Below, one piece after another: positions 28,579-39,308 of a stretch of DNA of 64,000 nt; position 1 is the first letter of the stretch, and every line of letters begins with the position of its first letter. The notes under the pieces were generated by a model, which was given only the letters and a program-made list of their open reading frames with translations, made no database searches and had not been told where the DNA came from. A program made the translations under genes and the position numbers. The stretch is taken from contig NZ_CP060697.1 of NCBI RefSeq assembly GCF_014352855.1, positions 1,756,001-1,820,000 on the forward strand, read 5' to 3'. Origin of the DNA: Sphingomonas sabuli (lineage in GTDB: Bacteria > Pseudomonadota > Alphaproteobacteria > Sphingomonadales > Sphingomonadaceae).

Positions 28579-29187
28579 ATGTTCACCGGCATCGTCACCG
28601 ACATCGGCACCGTCATCGCCGCCGAACGGCGCGGCGACCTGCGCCTGCGCATCCGCTGCGGCTTTGACCTGGCGACCGTCGACCTTGGCGCGTCTATCTG
28701 CTGTTCCGGCGTTTGCCTGACCGTGGTCGACAAGGGCGATGACTGGTTCGCGGTCGACGTGTCGGGCGAAACGCTGTCGCGAACGGCGCCCGGCCTGTGG
28801 CAGGACGGCGCGCGGCTCAACCTCGAACGATCGCTGCGCGTCGGCGACGAACTCGGCGGCCACTTCGTCACCGGCCATGTCGATTGCGTTGGCACTGTCG
28901 TCGACGCTGTCGCGGAAGGCGGGTCGACGCGGATCGTCATATCGATCCCCGACGATCAGGCCGCGCTGGTGGCGACCAAGGGCTCGATCACGCTCGACGG
29001 GGTGTCGCTGACCGTGAATGCTGTGTGCGAAGGCGACAAGGGATCGGCGCAATTCGCCGTCAACATCATCCCCCACACCGCCGACCACGCCACGCTCGGT
29101 TCGTTGAAGGCAGGATCACAACTCAATGTGGAGTTCGATGTCCTTGCCCGCTATCTTGACCGGATGCTCGCCGCCCGCGCACAGTAG
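28579..29187 (+). CDS. ribE: Riboflavin synthase (alpha subunit)
   Basis: 202 residues. Dismutates two 6,7-dimethyl-8-ribityllumazines to riboflavin. The two lumazine-binding repeats are visible: MFTGIVTDIGTV... ASICCSGVCLTVV... FAVDVSGETLSRT (residues 1-90), then VTGHVDCVGTVV... GSITLDGVSLTVNAV... NIIPHTADHATLG (from ~93). Starts 10 bp after ribD; the gap to ribB (54 bp to its ATG) contains a perfect palindrome. Confidence 0.96.
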   Translation: MFTGIVTDIGTVIAAERRGDLRLRIRCGFDLATVDLGASICCSGVCLTVVDKGDDWFAVDVSGETLSRTAPGLWQDGARLNLERSLRVGDELGGHFVTGHVDCVGTVVDAVAEGGSTRIVISIPDDQAALVATKGSITLDGVSLTVNAVCEGDKGSAQFAVNIIPHTADHATLGSLKAGSQLNVEFDVLARYLDRMLAARAQ

Positions 29188-29208
29188 GCTACGACAACTC
29201 AAGCTTCC

Positions 29209-29228
29209 AATCACATCCGAATGTGATT
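29209..29228. promoter_or_regulatory. Perfect 8+8 bp palindrome immediately upstream of the HTH-RibB gene
   Basis: AATCACAT-CCGA-ATGTGATT, an exact inverted repeat 13 bp before the ribB ATG (29242). There is no T-run, so a terminator is unlikely. It could be a DNA operator, for which the HTH domain of the downstream RibB is the obvious candidate, or an mRNA hairpin masking the ribosome site. The repeat is seen; its function is inferred. Confidence 0.6.
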
Positions 29229-29241
29229 ATTGGCGAGTCGC

Positions 29242-30531
29242 ATGAGCACGACCCTCATCGACCGCATCAACGCGATCATCGACACCGGCGAAATCAGCCG
29301 CGCCGCGCTGGCACGGGCGGCCGGCCTTCACCCCAACAGCCTGCGCAAGCTTGGCACGGACGAATGGAATCCGACCGCCGATACGCTCAAGCGGCTGGAA
29401 AAGCTGATTCAGCGCGGCACCACCGACGTGCTGGTCGGTGCCGAAGCGATCATCGACGAAGCCCGTAACGGGCGGATGTTCATCCTCGTCGACGACGACG
29501 ATCGCGAGAATGAAGGCGACCTCATCATCCCGGCACAGATGGCGACGCCCGACGCGATCAACTTCATGGCCCGGCACGGCCGCGGCCTCATCTGCCTGGC
29601 GCTGACCAAGGAGCGCGCGGATACGCTCGGGCTCGAACCGATGAGCCGCAACAACCGCAGCCGCAACGAGACCGCCTTCACCGTCTCGATCGAGGCGAAA
29701 GAGGGGATTTCCACCGGGATCAGCGCCGCCGACCGCGCGCGCACCATCGCGGTGGCAATCGATGCCACCAATGGCCCGGACGAAATCGTCTCTCCCGGCC
29801 ATGTTTTCCCGCTTGTCGCCCGTCCCGGCGGCGTGCTGGTTCGCGCCGGCCATACCGAGGCCGCCGCCGACGTTTCGCGGCTTGCCGGCCTCAATCCCAG
29901 CGCGGTGATCTGCGAAATCATGCGCGACGACGGCTCGATGGCCCGGCTTGACGACCTGATGGACTTTGCCCGGGCGCACGGGCTGAAGATCGGCACCATC
30001 CGCGACCTTATCGCCTACCGGCTGAAAAAAGATCATCTGGTCGAACGCAAGGCGTCGTCCAAGTTTCGGGCGGCCAGCGGGGCCGAATGGGAAGCCCAGG
30101 TCTTCCGTGACAAATCGAGCGGCGAGGAGCAGCTCGCGCTGGTCCACGGCACGCTCAACCCGGACGAGCCGGTGCTGGTGCGCATGCACAGCCTCGACCT
30201 GTTCGCGGACGTGCTCGGCGAACGCGGCCAGCGGTCCGGCCTGCTGCGCTCGGCAATGGCGATGATCGAGGAAGAAGGGTCGGGCGTAGTCGTCGCCCTC
30301 CACGCCGCCGCGGCGGGCTCGCTGTCGCGCTCCATCGATGCTCGTGCCGGCAATCCGGTCGAAGGCGGCGATGCCATTCGCGGCTACGGCATCGGCGCAC
30401 AGATCCTTGCCGCGCTTGGCGTCCACGACATGATCCTGCTGTCCAACACCCGCCATTCGCCGGTCGCGCTGTCGGGCTACGGCCTGGCGATCGTCGCCGA
30501 ACGGCCGATCATTTCCCCTTCGCAGGACTGA
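29242..30531 (+). CDS. ribB: 3,4-dihydroxy-2-butanone 4-phosphate synthase with N-terminal HTH and degenerate RibA domain
   Basis: 429 residues from ATG 29242 (TTG 29230 is open but weaker). Residues ~1-55 are a helix-turn-helix of XRE style: [52 protein letters not shown]. Residues ~65-265 are RibB with [48 protein letters not shown] and [11 protein letters not shown], so the ribulose 5-phosphate reaction should be intact. The last ~165 residues follow the GTP cyclohydrolase II fold ([42 protein letters not shown]) but lack the zinc cysteines and the RQEGRG motif. It therefore resembles RibBX proteins that have lost RibA activity. It sits between ribE and ribH. Confidence 0.93.
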   Translation: MSTTLIDRINAIIDTGEISRAALARAAGLHPNSLRKLGTDEWNPTADTLKRLEKLIQRGTTDVLVGAEAIIDEARNGRMFILVDDDDRENEGDLIIPAQMATPDAINFMARHGRGLICLALTKERADTLGLEPMSRNNRSRNETAFTVSIEAKEGISTGISAADRARTIAVAIDATNGPDEIVSPGHVFPLVARPGGVLVRAGHTEAAADVSRLAGLNPSAVICEIMRDDGSMARLDDLMDFARAHGLKIGTIRDLIAYRLKKDHLVERKASSKFRAASGAEWEAQVFRDKSSGEEQLALVHGTLNPDEPVLVRMHSLDLFADVLGERGQRSGLLRSAMAMIEEEGSGVVVALHAAAAGSLSRSIDARAGNPVEGGDAIRGYGIGAQILAALGVHDMILLSNTRHSPVALSGYGLAIVAERPIISPSQD

Positions 30532-30535
30532 CGTC

Positions 30536-30958
30536 ATGGCTGCATTCCTGGTTGCCGAGGCACGCTATTATCCGCACCTCAACGACATGCTTCTGGCCGG
30601 CGCCAAGGCTGCGATCGCCGCCGCCGGTCACACGCACGAGGTTGTCACCGTTCCCGGCGCACTCGAACTTCCCGGCGCGATCGCTATCGCCAACGAAAGC
30701 GGCCAGTATGCCGGGTTCGTCGCGCTCGGCATCGTCATCCGCGGCGAGACTTTCCATTTCGAAATCGTCGCGCAGGAAAGCGCTCGGGCCTTGATGGACC
30801 TGACGCTGGAAGGCCTGGCCATCGGCAACGGCATCCTCACGGTGGAGAACGAACAGCAAGCGATCGTCCGCGCCGACCCGGCCCAAGGCGACAAGGGCGG
30901 AGACGCGGCCCGCGCCGCCATCGCCCTGTTCGATCTTGCCGGAAGGTTCGCTGCCTAG
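30536..30958 (+). CDS. ribH: 6,7-dimethyl-8-ribityllumazine synthase
   Basis: 140 residues. Condenses the RibB product with the pyrimidine made through RibD. Seen: [54 protein letters not shown] (catalytic His region) and [16 protein letters not shown]. Begins 4 bp after ribB. Its TAG is shared with the converging SOUL gene (CTAG 30955-30958). Confidence 0.95.
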   Translation: MAAFLVAEARYYPHLNDMLLAGAKAAIAAAGHTHEVVTVPGALELPGAIAIANESGQYAGFVALGIVIRGETFHFEIVAQESARALMDLTLEGLAIGNGILTVENEQQAIVRADPAQGDKGGDAARAAIALFDLAGRFAA

Positions 30959-31581
30959 TCGAGCGGCAGGATGACCTCGTTGCGGCGCAGCGGGGGCGGG
31001 ATCATCGGCGAATTGTAAAAGGCATATTCGGGCTCGTTCGACACCTCTTCGCCGCGCCGGGCCAGCCAGCCGCGCAGCCGGTCTTCGCATTCGTTGAGCT
31101 TGTCGTCGTCGGCAGTGCCCGAAAAGCGGGCGACGCCGACACGCCGCGGCTCGACCGCGACCAGCTCCACCTCCTCGGGCGGATCGGGCAGGTCGTCGAC
31201 CGACCGGCCCTCCGGCATTACGAAGCGCATCCGCCACGCGCCTTCGATCTCGTCGTCGAACAGCGGCGGGTCGCTGGCCATCGGATCGCCGCTGTCCTGC
31301 AGCACCGGGACCGTCATCGGCAGCTTTTCGCCGCCGCGCGACTTGGCGAAAATGTAATTGGCGAGGATTTCGAAGCCCTGGCTCAGCGCTTCCTTGCGCG
31401 GCCCCTGCACCACCGTTTCCGCGACGATGATCCGCGGATAGGACCGGATCTCCAGGTCGCCGTCGGTGACCAGCGTGCGATAGTCCGGGCCGGGCGTGGC
31501 CTTTTCCTGCAGATAATAGATCAGGGCTCCGACCGCGGCGACGGCCCCGACAGCGGCTCCAGCGACAACCGATTTACGCAT
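30955..31581 (-). CDS. SOUL-family haem-binding protein
   Basis: 208 residues. An N-terminal hydrophobic helix ([21 protein letters not shown]) anchors or exports the protein. The SOUL/HEBP domain follows: [61 protein letters not shown] and the C-terminal [26 protein letters not shown] domains bind haem or tetrapyrroles; the bacterial role is unclear. Converges on ribH. Confidence 0.85.
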   Translation of the reverse strand: MRKSVVAGAAVGAVAAVGALIYYLQEKATPGPDYRTLVTDGDLEIRSYPRIIVAETVVQGPRKEALSQGFEILANYIFAKSRGGEKLPMTVPVLQDSGDPMASDPPLFDDEIEGAWRMRFVMPEGRSVDDLPDPPEEVELVAVEPRRVGVARFSGTADDDKLNECEDRLRGWLARRGEEVSNEPEYAFYNSPMIPPPLRRNEVILPLD

Positions 31582-31674
31582 AATCCACTCCTTGCAGGAC
31601 GAAACCGGTCAACCGGCCAGCCCGCGCACCGTTCCCGAGTTGCGCGGGGGACAGGGATCGCTAACGCGCGATTG

Positions 31675-32568
31675 ATGCCAGACCAGCGGCCGCACCCACT
31701 CGCTTTCCCGGTCATGCTGTTCGGCAACGCTGCGCTTGCCTTCGGCCCGTGGCTGGTGCGGCTGGCCGATGTCGGCCCGGTCGCGGTCGGGTTCTGGCGT
31801 TTGCTGATTGCGCTGCCCTTCCTGTGGCTTCTCGCCCGCGTCGTGCGCCAGCCCGCCTTCTTCCCCAAACGGTCGCTGGCCCTGCTCGTGCTTGGCGCGG
31901 CCGTGTTCTACGCGGTGGACCTGGCCGCATGGAACGCCGGCATCCTGCTTACCAAGCTCGGCAACGCGACCCTGTTCGGGAACAGCGGAAGCTTCCTGTT
32001 CGCGCTCTACGGCCTGTGGCTGGTCGGGCGGAAGCCGTCGCTGATGCAAGCAGGGGCGCTCGCACTCGCGCTGGTCGGTGCGGTGCTGATGATGGGCAGC
32101 AGCCTGGAACTCAGCCCGCAACATTTGCGCGGCGACGTGCTCGCGCTGGTCGCCGGCCTCTTTTACGGCGGCTATCTGGTGTTCGTCGAACGCGCCCGGG
32201 GCGGGCTTCAGGCCCTGCCGTTGCTGTTTCTCGCCACCGGCTTCGCCGCCCCGATGCTGCTCGTCATCAGCCTCGCGATGGGCGAGGTGCTGTGGCCGAC
32301 CAACTGGACCCCGCTGCTGGTCTTTGCATTGTCCAGCCAGGTTCTGGGCCAGGCGCTGCTGGTCTGGTCGATCGGCGTGTTCCCGCCGCTGGTGGTCGGG
32401 CTCGCCCTGCTGACCCAGCCGGCGATCGCTACCCTGATCGGCTGGCTGGTGTTCGGCGAAACGCTCAGCCTCGCCGATTGGCTCGGGATGATCGCCATCT
32501 CGGCGGCGCTGGTGCTGGTGCGGTTGCCCGGGCGGGGCTTGCGCACTGCCGCCGCCCGGCCCAGTTGA
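31675..32568 (+). CDS. EamA/DMT-family transporter
   Basis: 297 residues, ten predicted hydrophobic segments in two EamA repeats of five. Landmarks: GFWRLLIALPFLWLLARVV early in repeat 1, GALALALVGAVLMMG, then GDVLALVAGLFYGGYLVFVERAR opening repeat 2 and AIATLIGWLVFGETLSLADWLGMIAI near the end. Inner-membrane metabolite exporter; substrate not predictable. COQ9 follows after 8 bp. Confidence 0.87.
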   Translation: MPDQRPHPLAFPVMLFGNAALAFGPWLVRLADVGPVAVGFWRLLIALPFLWLLARVVRQPAFFPKRSLALLVLGAAVFYAVDLAAWNAGILLTKLGNATLFGNSGSFLFALYGLWLVGRKPSLMQAGALALALVGAVLMMGSSLELSPQHLRGDVLALVAGLFYGGYLVFVERARGGLQALPLLFLATGFAAPMLLVISLAMGEVLWPTNWTPLLVFALSSQVLGQALLVWSIGVFPPLVVGLALLTQPAIATLIGWLVFGETLSLADWLGMIAISAALVLVRLPGRGLRTAAARPS

Positions 32569-32576
32569 GGGACGGC

Positions 32577-33224
32577 ATGGAAGACGAAAGTCCTCTCGAA
32601 CGCATTCGCGCCGCGCTGGCGCTCGCTGTCGGCGACAATGCCGTGTTTGACGGCTGGCGGCGCGCCGCGGTCGATTCGGCGGCAACGCAGGTCGGCATCG
32701 ATCGCGACCAGGCGCGGCTCGCCTTTCCCAAGGACCAGTCGGGCATGGTCGACGCCTACATCCAGGCCGTGGACCGCGAAATGGAACGGCGCCTGCCGCC
32801 GGACCGGTTGGCGGCGATGAAGATCCGCGACCGGATACGCGCGCTCGTCTGGACGCGGCTGGAAATCATGAGCCCGGCGCGGGAAGCGGTGCGCAGTGCA
32901 CTGGCAATTCTTGCCATGCCGCAGAATGCGCCGCTGGCGCTGCGCACCGGTTGGCGCTCGGCCGACCTGATGTGGCGGCTCGCGGGCGATACCGCGACCG
33001 ATTACAATCATTATACCAAGCGGCTGACCCTCGGCGCGGTCTACGCCTCGACCCTGCTGGCATGGCTGGACGACGATAGCGAGGGCTGGGCCGACACCGG
33101 CGCCTTCCTCGACCGGCGCATCGACAACGTCATGCAGTTCGAAAAATGGAAGGCGCAGTGGCGCGGGCGCGAACATTTCAGCGTCAGCCGCTTTCTCGGC
33201 CGGCTTCGCTACCCGCCGAAATAG
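32577..33224 (+). CDS. COQ9 family protein
   Basis: 215 residues from ATG 32577. COQ9 proteins have a TetR-like helical fold that binds lipids and support the COQ7/UbiF hydroxylation step of ubiquinone synthesis. Seen: ERIRAALALAVGDNAVFDGWRRAAVDSAA and the C-terminal DLMWRLAGDTATDYNHYTKRLTLGAVYASTLLAWLDD, the family core. The lipid-binding inference comes from family knowledge. No other ubiquinone genes are adjacent. Confidence 0.88.
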   Translation: MEDESPLERIRAALALAVGDNAVFDGWRRAAVDSAATQVGIDRDQARLAFPKDQSGMVDAYIQAVDREMERRLPPDRLAAMKIRDRIRALVWTRLEIMSPAREAVRSALAILAMPQNAPLALRTGWRSADLMWRLAGDTATDYNHYTKRLTLGAVYASTLLAWLDDDSEGWADTGAFLDRRIDNVMQFEKWKAQWRGREHFSVSRFLGRLRYPPK

Positions 33225-33256
33225 GCCCCCTGCGCGGCCTATTCCAATCTGCGAAC

Positions 33257-33275
33257 GTTAATGATAATCACTCGC
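33257..33275 (+). promoter_or_regulatory. Fur box upstream of feoAB
   Basis: GTTAATGATAATCACTCGC matches the 19-bp Fur consensus at 15 positions, with the left and central parts almost perfect. It ends 3 bp before the feoA ATG at 33279 and covers the alternative ATG at 33261. GATAAT inside it (33263-33268) could serve as a -10 element. Iron-Fur repression of feoAB is therefore expected. Confidence 0.75.
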
Positions 33276-33278
33276 AAC

Positions 33279-33548
33279 ATGAACGCGCCATTCAAACCCG
33301 AGTCGCTCAGCCTCGACCAGCTCAAGGTCGGCACGCGGGCGATGATCGCCTCGATCGACTGGGCTTCGCTCGAAGGCGCCTCGGCGTCGCGGCTGCGCCA
33401 CTTCGGGTTCGACGAAGGCGTGCCGGTCGAAGCCTTGCATCGCGGCCCGTTCGGCCGCGATCCGCTGGCCTTCCGCGTCGGCCGGATGACGGTCGCCATC
33501 CGCCGCAACCAGGCGCGCGCGGTGCGAGTTCTCCCGGCCGCCGCCTAG
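33279..33548 (+). CDS. feoA: Ferrous iron transport protein A
   Basis: 89 residues from ATG 33279 (MNAPFKPESLSLDQLKVG). An ATG at 33261 would lie inside the Fur box and is rejected. An SH3-like FeoA domain: LDQLKVGTRAMIASID, ASASRLRHFGFDEGVPVEALHRGP, PLAFRVGRMTVAIRRNQARAVRV. FeoA assists FeoB at the cytoplasmic face. feoC is absent. Confidence 0.92.
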   Translation: MNAPFKPESLSLDQLKVGTRAMIASIDWASLEGASASRLRHFGFDEGVPVEALHRGPFGRDPLAFRVGRMTVAIRRNQARAVRVLPAAA

Positions 33549-33557
33549 CTTAACCGG

Positions 33558-35408
<1,851 letters not shown>

Positions 35409-35421
35409 ACGGGAGAATGAT

Positions 35422-35907
35422 ATGGCGGGCGTGAACAAGGTAATCCTGGTCGGCAATCTGGGGGCTGATCCGGAATCGCGCTCGCTCAACAACGGTGGCG
35501 AAGTGGTCAACATGCGCGTCGCCACGTCGGAAAGCTGGAAGGACCGCGACGGCAACCGGCAGGAACGCACCGAATGGCACAACGTCGTCATCTTCAACGA
35601 AAACCTCGGCCGCGTGGCGAAGAACTATCTGCGCAAGGGATCGAAGGTCTATCTCGAAGGGCAGATCCAGACCCGCAAGTGGCAGGGCCAGGACGGTAAC
35701 GACCGCTACACCACCGAAATCGTCCTGCAGCGCTTCCGCGGCGAACTGGTTCTGCTCGACGCCGCAGGTGGCGGCGGCGGCGGTGGCGGCGGTGGCCGCA
35801 GCGACTACGGCGGCGGCGACGACGAATATGGCGGCGGATCGCGCCAGCAATCGCGGCCGCAGCCGGCGACGTTCAGCAACGACCTCGACGACGACGTACC
35901 GTTCTAG
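35422..35907 (+). CDS. ssb: Single-stranded DNA-binding protein
   Basis: 161 residues from ATG 35422, after a GGGAG ribosome site (35411-35415). OB fold residues 1-110: [59 protein letters not shown] glycine-rich linker with a ten-Gly run follows. The C-terminal tip DLDDDVPF is the partner-binding motif (DDDIPF type). Probably its own transcript 13 bp after feoB. Its TAG overlaps that of the converging hydrolase (CTAG). Confidence 0.97.
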   Translation: MAGVNKVILVGNLGADPESRSLNNGGEVVNMRVATSESWKDRDGNRQERTEWHNVVIFNENLGRVAKNYLRKGSKVYLEGQIQTRKWQGQDGNDRYTTEIVLQRFRGELVLLDAAGGGGGGGGGGRSDYGGGDDEYGGGSRQQSRPQPATFSNDLDDDVPF

Positions 35908-36899
35908 GGCCGGGCCGGCAGCGCTTTCAGCCAACCCACCGATCGCTCCAGCGCCAGGCGGCCCGCCGGGATGTCGAGATCGAATTGATATTCGTGCCCC
36001 AGCGGCGGCGCATAGTCGGGCGGGAAGAACAGCGTTTCCACCTTGCCCGTTCTGGCTTTCAAAGCCTTGGCCAGGGCCACGGATTGCGGGCCTAGCGGAT
36101 CGGCGTTTCCAGCACTGATGAAAGCGGGCGGAAAGGCGCCGGTGACGTTCCCGACGACCGAAATGGTGTCGAAGCCCTTGGCATCGCGCCAGTTGCGCTT
36201 GCCGCTATAGGCCCAGGTGGTCGAGCCGACGAACCAGCCCAGCACCCCGCCGCCGCCGAGTTCGGTCACATCGTACACCCCGCAATACAACAGGACGCCG
36301 GCGATCGCCGCCGGAAAAACTTCACCACGGACACCGACCCGGCTGGCATAGGCGGGATCGACCGTTATCGCCGCCGTCTGGGCCGCGATCTGCGCGCCTG
36401 CGCTGTCGCCAGCAAGCACGATGCGGCGGGCGTCGATGCCGAGCCGCGCCTGGTTGGCCTGGAGAAAGGCCAGCGCCTTGCTGACTTGCCGAATCGGTGT
36501 CGGATAGATCGCGTCCGGCGCGATCGTGTAATCGACATTCGCGACCGTGAACCCGCGCCCGGCCAGAACCTTGGCGTAATTGGCGACATTGCCCCGCGCG
36601 CCCGACACGAACCCCCCGCCATGCACCCACACGATCAGCGGAGAACCCTGCGGGGTGTTCGCCGACCGATAGATATCGAGCAGCGCATGCTTGTAGTTGG
36701 GCGCATAGCGAAACGTGCGCACGGTGACGTCTTGCGGAACATGCTTTTCAAGCTTTTGCGACGCGCTCGCCGCACCCCGGTCGAACACGGCGCGGATGAT
36801 CAGGATGCTTGGCCAAGGCGACAGCAGGAAAGCGGCAACGACGAGCCCCGCCACGCCCAGGAGGGCCACCGCCCACCTCCGCGGTTTAATCTCCGGCAC
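35904..36899 (-). CDS. Alpha/beta hydrolase, esterase/lipase type
   Basis: 331 residues. An N-terminal hydrophobic helix ([19 protein letters not shown]) suggests membrane anchoring or export. Then the HSL/BD-FAE-like fold: oxyanion motif [11 protein letters not shown], nucleophile [11 protein letters not shown], Asp region [12 protein letters not shown] and the catalytic His in LGHEYQFDL. Substrate unknown. It overlaps yceD by 14 bp, so it is the last gene of a three-gene leftward operon. Confidence 0.85.
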   Translation of the reverse strand: MPEIKPRRWAVALLGVAGLVVAAFLLSPWPSILIIRAVFDRGAASASQKLEKHVPQDVTVRTFRYAPNYKHALLDIYRSANTPQGSPLIVWVHGGGFVSGARGNVANYAKVLAGRGFTVANVDYTIAPDAIYPTPIRQVSKALAFLQANQARLGIDARRIVLAGDSAGAQIAAQTAAITVDPAYASRVGVRGEVFPAAIAGVLLYCGVYDVTELGGGGVLGWFVGSTTWAYSGKRNWRDAKGFDTISVVGNVTGAFPPAFISAGNADPLGPQSVALAKALKARTGKVETLFFPPDYAPPLGHEYQFDLDIPAGRLALERSVGWLKALPARP

Positions 36900-37407
36900 T
36901 CTTCTTGAGCGCCGCCAGCGCCGCGAAGGGCCCGGCCTGCTCCTCGCTCAGAATGCCCGCGTCCTGCAGGGTCGCATCCGCTTCCGCGCTGCGCGGATAC
37001 GGATTGATCGCCAGGGCCAGCGTGTCCGCGATCGCGCTGCCCAGGTCGATCGCCGCGCCGTCGTAGAACACCACGTCGCACTCGCTCTCGCTCAGCTCGA
37101 CTTCCTCGTCCGGCTGCGCATCGACCGGTTCGGGCACGAAAAGCAATTCGAACGGCTCGTCGACATGTTCGGCGACGGGATCGCCGGTGGCCACGCACGC
37201 CTGCTCCAGCGCGGCGCGTACCCGGCCCGTTGCCCGGATCCGGTCGTTTTCGCGCGCGAGCACCGCATGCGCTTCGAAGCGGGTCAGCGCCGCCAGCCGA
37301 AGACGCTCCGCGACCGCCGCCAACTCGGCTTCGTCGGCCACCAGGTCGATGCGGTCGCCGTCGCGAATCTGCTGCAGCGCCAGCCGGTGGGCAAAATCGT
37401 CACGCAT
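36886..37407 (-). CDS. YceD/DUF177 family protein
   Basis: 173 residues from ATG 37407, which shares one base with the upstream stop. The DUF177 signature is seen in the region DVVFYDGAAIDLGSAIADTLALAINPYPR. This family usually precedes rpmF and is involved in 23S rRNA/L32 handling; here rpmF does not follow. Members bind rRNA in plants and bacteria. Unusual partners: cytochrome bc1 chaperone upstream and hydrolase downstream. Confidence 0.82.
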   Translation of the reverse strand: MRDDFAHRLALQQIRDGDRIDLVADEAELAAVAERLRLAALTRFEAHAVLARENDRIRATGRVRAALEQACVATGDPVAEHVDEPFELLFVPEPVDAQPDEEVELSESECDVVFYDGAAIDLGSAIADTLALAINPYPRSAEADATLQDAGILSEEQAGPFAALAALKKSAGD

Positions 37408-37922
37408 CAGAATTGTCCTTCGATCCGTTGTGGCTCGGCTGCTGCGGCCAACCGGCGCCACAGGCCGCGAAGCGCTTCTACGCTGTGTGCCAATGCGGCG
37501 TCGCGCGGCGCTTCGCCGCGATAGACGCTGCTCAGAGCGGTTGCAGGCCAGTCGAGTTCGTCGCCCGCGGCCGGCCGCCAGTCGTCGACCCGCCGTTCAA
37601 GCGATCCGACCAGCTTGCGCACCCGGCGGCCGAGGCCGGGGTCGTTGAGGCCGAGCTGGCGATGCTCCGCGTCCATCGCTTCGATGAACCGTTCGGTCAG
37701 CGCCGCGGAAGCGGCATCGCCCGCTGGCGACCCGCTTTCCAGCGCGACGATGGTCAACGCGGTGACCGTCGCCAGCACCGCGAAGCGCCCATCGATCGAA
37801 TCTGCGACTTCGCCGTCCAGATACCAATGCGGCTTGCGCGCTTCCGCGACGACTGCGCCGAAAAGCGCGGCGCCGCGGCTTGGGCCCTTGCCCGTTAATC
37901 GGCCGAACAGGTTGCGAAGCAT
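37407..37922 (-). CDS. Ubiquinol-cytochrome c chaperone (CBP3-like)
   Basis: 171 residues from ATG 37922 (MLRNLFGRLTGKGPS); the open frame further upstream to 38123 is not family-like. The core RNLFGRL... LFGAVVAEARKPHWYLDGEVADSIDGRFAVLATVTALTIVALE and LTERFIEAMDAEHRQLGLNDPGLGRRVRKLVGSLERRV matches the bacterial CBP3/ubiquinol-cytochrome c chaperone family that aids bc1 complex assembly. First gene of chaperone-yceD-hydrolase, divergent from bamE. Confidence 0.85.
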   Translation of the reverse strand: MLRNLFGRLTGKGPSRGAALFGAVVAEARKPHWYLDGEVADSIDGRFAVLATVTALTIVALESGSPAGDAASAALTERFIEAMDAEHRQLGLNDPGLGRRVRKLVGSLERRVDDWRPAAGDELDWPATALSSVYRGEAPRDAALAHSVEALRGLWRRLAAAAEPQRIEGQF

Positions 37923-38048
37923 AGTGGTCCCTAACATATGCGGCGGGGTTGCGCCCCTGCCGTGCCAGCGCATAATGGCGGCAAGCGCTCTCGCTAATAC
38001 CCTCGATCGAGCAGGTCGAGACGGGGAATTCCAGGAGAAGACACGGGC

Positions 38049-38507
38049 ATGAAGGCTGCGAAAATCGCAACGGCGATCCTTGGGGCGGTGCTGCTTAGCG
38101 GCTGCATCGGCGTCCAGGAGCATCGCGGCTCGGTCATCGACAAGGAATTGGTGTCGGCCGTTCAGGTCGGCGTCGACAACAAGGAATCGGTGGCGCGCGT
38201 GCTTGGCCGTCCGACTTTCAACGGCGCGTTCGGCGACAGCGATTGGTATTACGTGTCACGCGATACCAAGCAGTTCGCGTTCCGCACGCCGCGGATCATG
38301 CAGCAGACGATCCTGCACGTCCGCTTCGACGCGGCGGGCAACGTCATCGCCGTCAACGAGACGGGCCCCGAACTTGTCGCGCGGATCAATCCGGAAGACG
38401 ACACCACGCCGACGCTGGGCCGCCGCAAGAGCTTCTTCGACGAAATCTTCGGCAATATCGGCGCGGTCAATTCGCCGCTCGGCAACCCGCAGCAACCGCA
38501 GCAATAG
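38049..38507 (+). CDS. bamE: Outer-membrane assembly lipoprotein BamE
   Basis: 152 residues. Lipoprotein signal MKAAKIATAILGAVLLSGC with lipobox LSGC at residues 16-19. The SmpA/OmlA fold follows: VQVGVDNKESVARVLGRPTFNGAFGDSDWYYVSRDTKQFAF and ILHVRFDAAGNVIAV. It is the small accessory lipoprotein of the BAM complex. The C-terminus is extended relative to E. coli (polar, Gln/Pro tail). Good GGAGA ribosome site upstream. Confidence 0.92.
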   Translation: MKAAKIATAILGAVLLSGCIGVQEHRGSVIDKELVSAVQVGVDNKESVARVLGRPTFNGAFGDSDWYYVSRDTKQFAFRTPRIMQQTILHVRFDAAGNVIAVNETGPELVARINPEDDTTPTLGRRKSFFDEIFGNIGAVNSPLGNPQQPQQ

Positions 38508-38540
38508 CGTCGTTCGCGGCTTTGGCTTAATCGGGGGCGC

Positions 38541-39308
38541 ATGACCGCGACCCCCGAGGGCATGACCTATGCCGATTACCTGAAGCTCGACCAGCTTCTC
38601 GGCGCCCAGCAACCCCTGTCCGACCTGCACGATGAAATGCTGTTCATCGTCATTCATCAGACCAAGGAACTGTGGCTCAAGCAGATGCTGCACGAGCTGG
38701 AGCTGGCGATCGGCCTGCTCGGCACGGACAGCTTTGCCCCGGCCTACAAGGCACTGGCCCGGGTGGGCCGGATCCAGTCGGTAATGACCTTGTCGTGGGA
38801 CGTGCTGTCGACCCTGACCCCCGTCGACTACCTCAAGTTCCGCGACGTGCTCGGCACCTCGTCCGGCTTTCAGTCGGCGCAATTTCGCGAACTGGAATAC
38901 CGACTGGGGATCAAGGACGAATCCTACCTCAAACATTATCCGCCCGGCACGGACGAGCGTATTCGCCTCGAACGCGCGCTGGCCGAGCCGAGCCTGCGCG
39001 AAGCGGCCCATACCGCGCTGCAGCGCGCCGGGTTCGATATCGGCGACGGGTCGGACGAAGCGGTCTCCGCCGCCTGGCTCGGGGTCTATCGCGACGCGGA
39101 CCGCTGGTTCGACCTCTACCAGCTGGCGGAAAAGCTGATGGACGTCGACGACGCCCTGGCCGGATGGCGGCACAAGCATGTGCTCACGGTGGAACGGATC
39201 ATCGGCAATCGGCAGGGCACCGGCGGGTCGGCCGGGGCGCCCTATTTGCGCTCGACGCTGGCCAAGCGCGCCTTTCCCGAACTGTGGGCGCTGAGGACCG
39301 AGCTTTGA
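38541..39308 (+). CDS. kynA: Tryptophan 2,3-dioxygenase
   Basis: 255 residues. Opens the indole ring of tryptophan to N-formylkynurenine with haem. Seen: TYADYLKLDQLLGAQQPLS, HDEMLFIVIHQTKELWLKQMLHELE with the distal His region, and WRHKHVLTVERIIGNRQGTGGSAGAPYLRST with the haem-ligand His and substrate loop. TTGA overlap with the next gene, so the two are coupled. Formamidase is not adjacent. Confidence 0.95.
   Translation: MTATPEGMTYADYLKLDQLLGAQQPLSDLHDEMLFIVIHQTKELWLKQMLHELELAIGLLGTDSFAPAYKALARVGRIQSVMTLSWDVLSTLTPVDYLKFRDVLGTSSGFQSAQFRELEYRLGIKDESYLKHYPPGTDERIRLERALAEPSLREAAHTALQRAGFDIGDGSDEAVSAAWLGVYRDADRWFDLYQLAEKLMDVDDALAGWRHKHVLTVERIIGNRQGTGGSAGAPYLRSTLAKRAFPELWALRTEL

Noticed and set aside
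29188..29241. FMN riboswitch before ribB
   Set aside because: The gap is only 54 bp and lacks the conserved six-stem core; only a simple palindrome is present. None was seen before ribD either.
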